NCBI GenBank assembly: GCA_014379235.1
Contig: JACMMD010000799.1
Location: forward strand, 1-7,981
Direction: 5' to 3'
From: Anaerolineae bacterium
GTDB taxonomy: Bacteria > Chloroflexota > Anaerolineae > Aggregatilineales > Phototrophicaceae
Length of the DNA stretch: 7,981 bases
Both the position numbers and the translations under genes were made by a program. Positions 1 through 5,745 of this stretch are shown here, one piece after another; within the stretch, counting starts at the first letter, position 1, and every line of letters starts with the position of its first letter. Below the pieces are notes generated by a model. That model saw only the letters and a list, made by a program, of their open reading frames with translations. It had not been told where the DNA came from and made no database searches.

Positions 1-978
1 CTGTTTCAGCAGGGCTATCCGTTACACGCGGCATGGACGAAACCTGAAATTGATGTCATCCATCTCGCGGCGGCATTGGCGTTGATCGTGCTTGGGATGG
101 TGTTTGCTTTGGTGAAGGTGCGGCATCCGCGATTAAAGTGGACACTCGCCGTGATTGCGGTGTTCGTCAGCCTATATACGGTGGCGGCGCGCCAGCAGAT
201 CAAGCCGGGACAGCAGCCGATCATCGCACTTGACGAGGCCATGCAGCCGCCGGGAGTGGTGCTGGCTGCGACTCAGCTTTTAGAGGGGCGCACGGTAGAC
301 ATCGGCGGCGCTGGCGGTTCGCACGTCATTTCGATTAACGCGCCGACAGACCCCGACGACACTCAAGCACAGCAAGTATGGGATTATGCGCGGCGGCTGG
401 CTCAGAATGAGCATGGCGGTAGGTTGTGGCTGCTGTCGTGGTTCGGCGTGGCTGATGAGTCTAACTGGCAGGAACGCTGGCTGTGGCAGAATGCCAGCTT
501 TATCGAGCAGCACACCATCGACAGTGAAACCGATGAGCCGCATCGTGCTGTCCTGTTCGACCTGATGCCTGCGCCAGAAGCAAACGAGTTGGGCGGCTGG
601 AATTTCGGGCCGGTCACGCTGGACACTTACGGCATTGCAACTGCCGCTGACGGTGTGCGTATAACATTACAGTGGTCAGCGACCCAATCGCCGGACACCG
701 ATTACTACTGGTTTGTGCATCTACTGGACGCGCAGGGCAACATCGTCGCGCAGCAGGATAGAGCGCCGCAGGGCGGGTACATGCCGACAAGCGCTTGGGA
801 TGTAGGCGAGCCTGTTGTTGACCGCTTGTTCTTCCCGCTGGCGGCGGGGACGGATACGGCGGGCTGGTCGCTGCGAATCGGTTGGGTCGATATTGAGAAC
901 GAGCGGCTTCCGGTCACAGATCGAGACGGCGCGGCGGTGGAAGATGGGTTTGTCATAATCGGACTGGGGACTATGTAA
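1..978 (+). CDS. C-terminal part of a membrane protein, probably a GT39-type glycosyltransferase (5' end outside window)
   Basis: The frame is open from base 1 and ends at TAA 976-978, giving 325 residues of a longer protein. Two hydrophobic segments are visible at about residues 19-40 and 46-63, followed by a soluble tail of about 260 residues. The last 130 residues look like a beta-sandwich, with a pattern around LQW, FVHLLDAQG, PTSAW and GEPVVDR. From memory, this tail occurs at the end of large Chloroflexota membrane proteins related to the dolichyl-phosphate-mannose/ArnT (GT39) glycosyltransferases, which move sugars from lipid carriers at the outer face of the membrane. The catalytic loops and most transmembrane helices would lie upstream and cannot be seen. 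The membrane-protein call is firm; the GT39 call rests on the tail only. A gene of another polytopic family with the same tail domain is possible. Confidence 0.6.
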   Translation: MFQQGYPLHAAWTKPEIDVIHLAAALALIVLGMVFALVKVRHPRLKWTLAVIAVFVSLYTVAARQQIKPGQQPIIALDEAMQPPGVVLAATQLLEGRTVDIGGAGGSHVISINAPTDPDDTQAQQVWDYARRLAQNEHGGRLWLLSWFGVADESNWQERWLWQNASFIEQHTIDSETDEPHRAVLFDLMPAPEANELGGWNFGPVTLDTYGIATAADGVRITLQWSATQSPDTDYYWFVHLLDAQGNIVAQQDRAPQGGYMPTSAWDVGEPVVDRLFFPLAAGTDTAGWSLRIGWVDIENERLPVTDRDGAAVEDGFVIIGLGTM

Positions 979-982
979 AAAC

Positions 983-1040
983 AGGTTCGAGGTACGAGGT
1001 TCGAGTAAAAAGCTAACGGCTAATTATTAATGGCTATTAG
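983..1040. repeat. Two adjoining blocks of degenerate 7-bp tandem repeats
   Basis: Positions 983-1005 contain 3.3 copies of a heptamer, AGGTTCG or AGGTACG. After a short A-rich stretch, positions 1011-1040 read as about four degenerate heptamers of the form RGCTAAY (for example AGCTAAC at 1011 and GGCTAAT at 1018). The block fills the space between two plus-strand genes. An in-frame ATG at 1030 lies inside the second block, which argues against it as the real start of the next gene. A related RGCTRAY block occurs at 7835-7867. Confidence 0.7.
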
Positions 1041-1047
1041 AGAAGGG
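1041..1047 (+). promoter_or_regulatory. Ribosome binding site choosing the 1054 start
   Basis: AGAAGGG lies 6 bases before the ATG at 1054. The alternative in-frame ATG at 1030 has only AT-rich repeat sequence before it, and would add eight charged or polar residues in front of a good signal peptide. Confidence 0.55.
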
Positions 1048-1053
1048 TTGCCG

Positions 1054-2352
1054 ATGAAAACACGTAGATTGTGGCTTATCGCTGTAGGGATTGTGAGCTT
1101 ATCGTTTGGTGTGGTGGCGGCACAGGAGACGCCGCCCGTTGTCAGCGCGGCGCTGCAAGGGCAGATGGATCAGATCGAGTCGACCACCAGCACTATTCGC
1201 GGGCTGGATAGTACCGATCCTATCGAGCGCGATTTCCCGACTCGTGCTGACCTGCGTGAGTATGTAAATACGGTGTTGGATGAAGAAATGAACCCGGAAC
1301 TAGCGGCGCGTTTGCTGCTCTTTTACGCCGCGTTCGACCTGCTGCCGCCGGATGCCGACCTGCGCGAACTCTACGAAACCCTGCTGAATGCCCAGATCGC
1401 GGGTTTTTATGACATCGACACGCGCATCATGAACGTCGTCTTGTTTTCGGGCGATACTCCCGGCGACCAACTGCCGGTGATGGAGCAGATCATCTACTCG
1501 CATGAGTACGTTCATGCGCTTCAAGATATGCACTTCGGACTCGAAACGCTCGGTTTGACGTCCGAACAGAGCATCAATGAGCCTGACCGCACGATGGCGC
1601 TGCAAGCCTTGATCGAAGGCGATGCGACGCAAGTGATGAACCAATACGCGATTGTGGCTACTCAAGATAACCCGATGGCGGTGTTTAGTATCCTCGGGAG
1701 TGCGCTGCAATCGGGCGGATTATTTTTGCCGCAGGGGACGCCGCCAGTCATCGCCAACGAACTGATGTACCCGTATCTCGCGGGCGCGGAGTTCGTCGCG
1801 GCGCTGTACGGGCGCGGCGGTTGGGCGGCGGTGGATGGGGCTTATGTCGACCTGCCGCAGTCTACCGAACAGATTTTGCACCCTGACCGTTATTTCGCAG
1901 GTGATGAACCTATCGCGGTGACGCTGCGCCCTGATGACACCGACTACACTGCTGCGCTCGGTGAGGGCTGGTCGCTGGTGTGGGATCGCACCATGGGCGA
2001 GTTTTACCTGCGCGAATATCTCGATACGCAGCTTGCCGGACGGTCAGCGCGTATGGCGGCGGAAGGTTGGGGCGGGGATCGCTACCTGATATTCCACAAT
2101 GAAGAAACGGGCGGACTGGCGTGGGTAGTGCGCTTTGTGTGGGATACGCCGGAAGATGCGGCGGAATTTGCCGAAGCTTTTGCCGAATTTGGCAATACGC
2201 GCTTCGAGGCGGAAAAAACCGAACTCAGCGACGACTGCTGGACGAGTGATGCTGAGGCGTTATGCATCGTCGATGAGGGCGAGAACGGGCATTTGCTGGC
2301 GTTCGCGCCATCGCAGGCAGCGGCACAGGCGTTGATGGTGGCGCAGCAGTAA
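1054..2352 (+). CDS. Exported putative zinc metallopeptidase (HExxH)
   Basis: The protein has 432 residues. Residues 1-23 form a signal peptide: MKTRR, a hydrophobic core, then a V-A-A cleavage site before QET. The zinc-binding motif is H150-E-Y-V-H154, followed by ALQDMHF. E188 in an EGDA motif, 34 residues downstream, is the likely third ligand, as in gluzincin-like families. Further family-like stretches are FYDIDTRIMNVV (118-129), an MYPYLAGAEFV segment near 240, a STEQILHPDRY-like segment near 270-280, and GWGGDRY at 338-344. I recall this layout from Chloroflexota and Actinobacteria proteins annotated as putative metallopeptidases of unknown substrate, but I cannot name the family with certainty. 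It should act outside the cytoplasmic membrane. No partner gene is obvious: the upstream gene is separated by repeats and the downstream gene is convergent. The start at 1054 is chosen for the ribosome binding site and signal peptide. Confidence 0.8.
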   Translation: MKTRRLWLIAVGIVSLSFGVVAAQETPPVVSAALQGQMDQIESTTSTIRGLDSTDPIERDFPTRADLREYVNTVLDEEMNPELAARLLLFYAAFDLLPPDADLRELYETLLNAQIAGFYDIDTRIMNVVLFSGDTPGDQLPVMEQIIYSHEYVHALQDMHFGLETLGLTSEQSINEPDRTMALQALIEGDATQVMNQYAIVATQDNPMAVFSILGSALQSGGLFLPQGTPPVIANELMYPYLAGAEFVAALYGRGGWAAVDGAYVDLPQSTEQILHPDRYFAGDEPIAVTLRPDDTDYTAALGEGWSLVWDRTMGEFYLREYLDTQLAGRSARMAAEGWGGDRYLIFHNEETGGLAWVVRFVWDTPEDAAEFAEAFAEFGNTRFEAEKTELSDDCWTSDAEALCIVDEGENGHLLAFAPSQAAAQALMVAQQ

Positions 2353-2360
2353 ATAGCGCT

Positions 2361-2388
2361 GTAGGGGCACGATATATCGTGCCCCTAC
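2361..2388. repeat. Perfect 28-bp palindrome, copy 1 of an intergenic family
   Basis: The left arm GTAGGGGCACGATA is followed directly by its exact reverse complement, with no unpaired centre. The flanks extend the symmetry: AGCGCT at 2355-2360 and again at 2393-2398 can pair across a 4-base bulge. It starts 8 bases after the stop of the plus-strand metallopeptidase and lies 16 bases from the stop of the convergent lipoprotein gene. It could form a strong hairpin in either transcript, so a bidirectional terminator role is possible. However, no T-run follows it on either strand, so it is not a classical intrinsic terminator. Similar elements at 4263 and 7787 suggest a dispersed REP- or MITE-like repeat. 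Confidence 0.85.
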
Positions 2389-2404
2389 ACAAAGCGCTGC
2401 TTAA

Positions 2405-3715
2405 CTAAAGGCTGTCGATGTCTTTGGTGGCGACGTTATCGCCCTCGTTGGTTTCGGCGACTTCGCTGTTGGCGTCCACCGTGAAGCGTCCATTATGGCG
2501 CTCGTCGATATAGGTGTTGATCGTCATCCGCATTTCTGACTCGAACGTCTGACCGGGGTCGAGCGGGGGGAACCCGCCGCTGGTGCTGCCCGTGACGATG
2601 CCGCTTTCGCGGGCGCTGGTGAACTCGGCGCGCACCGAACCGCCGCCGGACGAGCGCGTGCTGCCATCGTTCCGCACGGTAACCGAAACCGTAAATGTTT
2701 CGTTCTCGTCGGGGTCATCCGGGTCGAAGGTCACTTCGGTGATAACTAGATTGACGCTGCTTTGCGGCGTGGCTGTGACCGGAATGGCCGTCGGCGGAAT
2801 GGGGGTCATGGTCGGTGGCGGCGGCCCTTGATCGACGGGCAGACTGGACGTATCGCCCTCTAGGGTCATGAGTTGACCGAACACCCAACCTTCGCTGTTG
2901 AAATAGCGAACTTTGTACCAGTCGCCAGCAGGATTGACGGCAGTGATTTCGGCTTCCTGATTAGCGGCGAAACTCCCAATTGGCGGGTTGAACAGCGTAC
3001 TCGGGCCGGAGCGCACATTGACACCAATGGTGAAGCGCGCTGTTGGTGGGCCGGAATTATCTGGCTCTTCGTCGTCAGGTTCTTCCACTGGCTCTTCGTC
3101 CGTCGATGCTTCTTCGGTGACTGGCGGCGTGTCGGCCTGCGTGTCGTCGCCGCTCTGATCTTCCTCGCTGGTGTCTTCGCCCGCTTCTGGCGACACTTCC
3201 AGATCGACGATGCCGGAGTCTTCGACTTCGGCTGTAGCTTCGACGGTGACGCTTGGGCCTGAAACGGTGATGCTGATGCTGGCCGGTTGGCTGGCCGAGC
3301 CATTAGCGCGGAAAGCGGTTACGTTGATGGTGTGCGTCCCCGCGCCGAGCGCGGGCCATGCGTGGGCCACGCTGAACGTCGCTGCGCCCGCCGTATTGGG
3401 CGTCGCAATCGTGGTGACGATGGTGTTATCGACAGAGATTTCCACGCGGGCGATGTCGGGGCCGGCGTTGGCGACCTGCGCTTGAATGTTGACCGCTACG
3501 TTTTCAAGGAAGGTGGTATCCGGTAGCGGCCCGGCGATGCGTACCGTTGGTGCGCCTGTGATAGCCACTTGATTGACGTTGGGATCATTAGGGACGACGT
3601 TGTTCAGTGTGCAAGCTGTAGCCAGCAAACAGACGACCACGATCCCAATGAGGGCGCGGGCGAGAGATTGCTGACGATGCAGCATGGATTTAGCAGATTG
3701 TACGCTCTGGAACAT
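2405..3715 (-). CDS. Multidomain lipoprotein: Ig-like, SH3 and CARDB-like domains
   Basis: The protein has 436 residues. The N-terminus has a basic region, a hydrophobic segment (ALIGIVVVCLLATAC) and a lipobox ending at Cys35, so it should be lipid-anchored at the outer face of the membrane. In order: an Ig-like domain at about 55-152 (APTVRIAGPLPD start, regular beta pattern); a very acidic Glu/Asp linker at about 160-222; a bacterial SH3 domain at about 227-287 (VNVRSGPST, then GDWYKVRY and GWVFGQ); a Pro/Thr linker at 292-317; and a CARDB-like adhesion domain at about 320-436, ending with the characteristic E-x-NEGDN pattern. No catalytic motif is seen, so it is probably a binding or scaffold protein for cell wall or matrix. 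It is the third of three minus-strand genes, 112 bases after the small protein gene. The ATG at 3715 is preferred over an upstream TTG at 3742 because of its ribosome binding site; ATG 3685 would also leave a workable lipoprotein signal. Confidence 0.82.
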   Translation of the reverse strand: MFQSVQSAKSMLHRQQSLARALIGIVVVCLLATACTLNNVVPNDPNVNQVAITGAPTVRIAGPLPDTTFLENVAVNIQAQVANAGPDIARVEISVDNTIVTTIATPNTAGAATFSVAHAWPALGAGTHTINVTAFRANGSASQPASISITVSGPSVTVEATAEVEDSGIVDLEVSPEAGEDTSEEDQSGDDTQADTPPVTEEASTDEEPVEEPDDEEPDNSGPPTARFTIGVNVRSGPSTLFNPPIGSFAANQEAEITAVNPAGDWYKVRYFNSEGWVFGQLMTLEGDTSSLPVDQGPPPPTMTPIPPTAIPVTATPQSSVNLVITEVTFDPDDPDENETFTVSVTVRNDGSTRSSGGGSVRAEFTSARESGIVTGSTSGGFPPLDPGQTFESEMRMTINTYIDERHNGRFTVDANSEVAETNEGDNVATKDIDSL

Positions 3716-3723
3716 AAACCAAT

Positions 3724-3728
3724 TCCTC
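3724..3728 (-). promoter_or_regulatory. Ribosome binding site choosing the 3715 start
   Basis: On the minus strand GAGGA lies 8 bases before the ATG at 3715. It falls inside the extra reading frame that a TTG start at 3742 would add, and no comparable site precedes that TTG. Confidence 0.55.
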
Positions 3729-3827
3729 ACATCGGCTGGCAAAAGCGTTCCAAATCTACACTACAAGCGGCGCTAATGCGAGTGCTTTCTGGTTGCTGAC
3801 TGAGCGCTGTCCTGTTGAGATGGCGGA

Positions 3828-4217
3828 TTATTGGGCGTAAATCTCGCCGACTTCCTGAACATCGACGCGCACACCGTCCAAATGCTGCGGGATCACGTCC
3901 TCTGCCGCAAGCTGCGCCGACGGAACTTTCGTATCGACTAGCACCACCAGCGCCAGTTCGCCTGTTGAAATGCCGCCTTCTTGTGCCATGCCTACCGCCA
4001 CACCAAGCACATGCGGCTTGCTCATTAGTTGGTCGGCATAGCGCGCCTGCACCTGCGAAATCTGGTTCATGCGCTCCGCCTGACTGCCGACATTGGTGGC
4101 AGTGTCGACTATGTCGACGCGCCTTGTTTCCTGCGTGATGGCGTTGTGGCTGCTGTCTACTGTATTGTCGGGTTGGCTCGATGTGGGGGGCGTTTGGTTG
4201 TCGTCTTGACCGAACAT
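3828..4217 (-). CDS. Stand-alone paralogue of the serine peptidase N-terminal domain
   Basis: The protein has 129 residues, with no signal peptide or membrane segment. Residues 1-50 are polar, rich in Gln, Asn, Thr and Ser, and probably disordered. Residues 57-129 align with residues 10-81 of the serine peptidase encoded just upstream: about 33 of 72 positions match by eye with one gap. Shared blocks include V-x-G-V-x-V-G, A-x-VVLV, AED-x-x-P, DV-x-EVG and a final AQ. It has no catalytic His, Asp or Ser region: the protein stops exactly where the protease domain would begin. It follows the peptidase in the same direction after 84 bases and has the strongest ribosome binding site in the window (AGGAGG, 4226-4231, minus strand). 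Its function is unknown. A pro-domain-like chaperone, inhibitor or adaptor for the peptidase is an inference from homology and position. A decayed peptidase remnant is less likely given the clean start and stop. Confidence 0.8.
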   Translation of the reverse strand: MFGQDDNQTPPTSSQPDNTVDSSHNAITQETRRVDIVDTATNVGSQAERMNQISQVQARYADQLMSKPHVLGVAVGMAQEGGISTGELALVVLVDTKVPSAQLAAEDVIPQHLDGVRVDVQEVGEIYAQ

Positions 4218-4224
4218 GGCTGCG

Positions 4225-4231
4225 TCCTCCT
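4225..4231 (-). promoter_or_regulatory. Strong ribosome binding site of the small paralogue gene
   Basis: Minus-strand AGGAGGA lies 7 bases before the ATG at 4217, a near-perfect match to the anti-Shine-Dalgarno sequence. The peptidase gene upstream has only a weak G-run, so the small protein could be made in excess over the peptidase. Confidence 0.75.
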
Positions 4232-4262
4232 GAGCTAATATCTTGCGAAATGTACTGACTTT

Positions 4263-4290
4263 GTAGGGGCATGATGCATCGTGCCCCTAC
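4263..4290. repeat. 28-bp palindrome, copy 2 of the intergenic family
   Basis: The left arm is GTAGGGGCATGATG and the right arm CATCGTGCCCCTAC, with one imperfect position out of 14. It shares nine outer bases of each arm with the copy at 2361-2388. It lies between the serine peptidase stop and the ribosome binding site of the small paralogue, so a minus-strand transcript covering both genes would carry it. No T-run follows on the minus strand (AAAGTCAG), so full termination is not expected from this alone. It might act as an RNA-stabilising or attenuating stem. Confidence 0.8.
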
Positions 4291-4301
4291 GCAATCCTGC
4301 G

Positions 4302-5534
4302 TTAAAACATCACGTTGAGCGAGTTCAACACACGCTCAATCGGCGTGAACACCGTGACTTGACTTGAGCCTGCGAACAACAGTCCGACGGCTTTGTTTTC
4401 AACGCCGTCCACGATCAGCGAACCGGAGTCGCCGCCCTGACTCATGGCGGTGGTGAATACCTGATCGACAAAGCGGGCCGTGCGCGGGCCAGAGGTGGTG
4501 TTATAGGCGACGGTGATGGTCGCGTTCAGCAGTGTAACTGTGCTTTGCGTGAAGCCTGTCGTGCGACCCATCTTTCGCACCGACATGCCAAGCGAGACAG
4601 ATTTTGTGCCACTGATCGTGCCAATATTGAGAATTTCGCTGCTGAACATCGACGGGTCAATCAAGCGGGCGAGAGCGCAGTCGACGCCGTTGTCCGCCGC
4701 CATCGCCATCAGTTCCGGCGATAGGCTGCGCGTTAGCGTTGGTGAACTAATTACCGCTGCCGCTTGTGCCGCAGTCGAAGTGACTTGCAGACGGTTCTCC
4801 GAGCCAAGCATCGACGCGATGACGTTGGCGATGACGGCGACAGATTTTGTGATGTCGCAGCCAGTAGTCGGCGGCGATGTGGTTGGCGGATTAACGGGCG
4901 GCTGAGTGGGCGTCGTTGGTGGTTGGTCAACAGGCGGCAGCGGCAGCGGCGGCTGTGTGGGTGTCGTTGGTGGCGGCTGTGTTGGCGGTTGCGTCGGTGG
5001 TTGAGTAGGTGTCGGCGGTGTGATGGGGCCTTCGATATAGCTCAAGGCGATGAAGCGCTCCAAACGAGCGATCACATCTGCCGGATTGTTGCCGCCGTCC
5101 ATCGAGGCCGGCTGCAAAATCGGGTCGCCAATGAGCGCGTCGTTGCAGTTAGCGAGAACATGGTTATTGGAGAGAAGATATTTCTCGCCCGTTGTGCGGT
5201 CAGTGACGATGCAGCCGAGCGTCCCGGCGGTAACTTTGTAGTGGCCGATGCTGATGCCACAGGGGATCGGGCGAAAACGTCCCCGCGAATCTTGAGCGCG
5301 GATGACACCGACTTCCATTACATCGGTGCGAATTCCACCCACTTCTGGCGGCACGAGGTCTTCGGCGGAGAGCGCGGCTATGGGCTTTTTTTGTTCGACC
5401 AGCACCACGATTGCGATTTCGTTGCCGTCTCTCTCTGGGTTCTTGAGACCAACCCCGACGCCGACAACATTGGCCTTTTGCAACAGATTTTCTTCAGCTA
5501 CGGCCTGCGCTTCCATCGCGTGAATTACGGACAT
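4302..5534 (-). CDS. Trypsin-like serine peptidase, Nal1-like type, with N-terminal domain and Pro-rich insert
   Basis: The protein has 410 residues. The N-terminal domain (about 10-81) is the one duplicated in the next gene. The catalytic domain follows: His125 in LLSNNHVLAN, Asp285 in NGVDCALARL and Ser370 in SQGGDSGSLIV make a complete chymotrypsin-fold triad. Other family-like stretches are KMGRTTGFT (321-329) and a helix near 227-245. A Pro/Thr/Gln-rich insert (about 171-224) sits between the His and Asp. The overall pattern resembles bacterial proteins related to the plant NAL1-type trypsin-like peptidases; that assignment is from memory. No signal peptide is visible. The ATG at 5534 is preferred: a longer frame to 5672 adds 46 residues with no domain character and would read through a candidate promoter. 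The ribosome binding site is weak (GGGGG, 6-7 bases upstream). It is probably the first gene of a minus-strand group with the small paralogue. Confidence 0.85.
   Translation of the reverse strand: MSVIHAMEAQAVAEENLLQKANVVGVGVGLKNPERDGNEIAIVVLVEQKKPIAALSAEDLVPPEVGGIRTDVMEVGVIRAQDSRGRFRPIPCGISIGHYKVTAGTLGCIVTDRTTGEKYLLSNNHVLANCNDALIGDPILQPASMDGGNNPADVIARLERFIALSYIEGPITPPTPTQPPTQPPTQPPPTTPTQPPLPLPPVDQPPTTPTQPPVNPPTTSPPTTGCDITKSVAVIANVIASMLGSENRLQVTSTAAQAAAVISSPTLTRSLSPELMAMAADNGVDCALARLIDPSMFSSEILNIGTISGTKSVSLGMSVRKMGRTTGFTQSTVTLLNATITVAYNTTSGPRTARFVDQVFTTAMSQGGDSGSLIVDGVENKAVGLLFAGSSQVTVFTPIERVLNSLNVMF
4863..5021 (-). repeat. Low-complexity Pro/Thr-rich coding tract
   Basis: This stretch encodes about residues 172-224 of the serine peptidase, built from irregular PPT, TQPP and PTTP units. 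At DNA level the plus strand is a run of GGTGG, GGCGG and TGTTGG units, a sequence likely to vary in length by slippage. Confidence 0.8.
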
Positions 5535-5589
5535 GCTTCGACCCCCGTTGGTAAACCGCTCGTTCGAGTTCCGTAGATATTTGAGACAG

Positions 5590-5598
5590 ATTGTAGCA
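5590..5598 (-). promoter_or_regulatory. Candidate extended -10 promoter element for the serine peptidase
   Basis: On the minus strand the sequence reads TGC then TACAAT, an extended -10 element. Transcription would start near 5583, leaving a leader of about 50 bases before the ATG at 5534. No good -35 box is seen at the usual distance, which extended -10 promoters can tolerate. Confidence 0.4.
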
Positions 5599-5642
5599 CA
5601 AGCAAACTCAACGCGGTGCGGCGCGGCGGATGGCGTTGGGAA

Positions 5643-5660
5643 AGCGTCAGCCAGCGTCAG
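5643..5660. repeat. 8-bp direct repeat with 10-bp period
   Basis: AGCGTCAG occurs at 5643-5650 and again at 5653-5660. The one-helical-turn spacing between divergent genes makes it a possible protein binding site, though it may be chance. Confidence 0.5.
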
Positions 5661-5745
5661 ACACCAGCCCAATGGATTCTAAAGGTACGGCGCACCCAAC
5701 ACGGCGTATCATAAAGAATGTCATTACGTAATCACGGAGGAAACA

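Larger units (their letters stand above)
5535..5745. promoter_or_regulatory. Divergent intergenic region between peptidase and WD40 genes
   Basis: This 211-bp space between two divergent starts holds the candidate peptidase promoter (5590-5598), a direct repeat (5643-5660), a 10-bp palindrome ATTACGTAAT (5723-5732) and the WD40 ribosome binding site GGAGG (5736-5740). TATCAT at 5707-5712 could be a -10 box for the WD40 gene, but I see no convincing -35 partner. Confidence 0.5.

Noticed and set aside
1300..1710. Minus-strand open frame of 136 codons opposite the metallopeptidase
   Set aside because: It is antisense to the HExxH region and has no recognisable protein features or start signals.
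2866..3303. Minus-strand open frame of 145 codons overlapping the lipoprotein in another frame
   Set aside because: The low-complexity Lys/Pro/Ala composition arises from frame-shifting the acidic and linker codons; the lipoprotein frame explains the region.
3716..3827. Possible separate promoter for the lipoprotein gene in the 112-base gap
   Set aside because: TAGATT on the minus strand resembles a -10 box, but there is no -35 at a usable distance and no extended -10, so I cannot support it.
4764..5576. Long plus-strand open frame (270 codons) opposite the serine peptidase
   Set aside because: The predicted protein is Arg/Cys-rich with no domain, and it lies antisense to a peptidase with a complete catalytic triad. 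It is a shadow frame of GC-rich coding DNA.
5535..5672. Extension of the serine peptidase frame to an ATG at 5672
   Set aside because: The added 46 residues have no domain or signal-peptide character, no ribosome binding site precedes the ATG, and the segment contains a good extended -10 element on the same strand.
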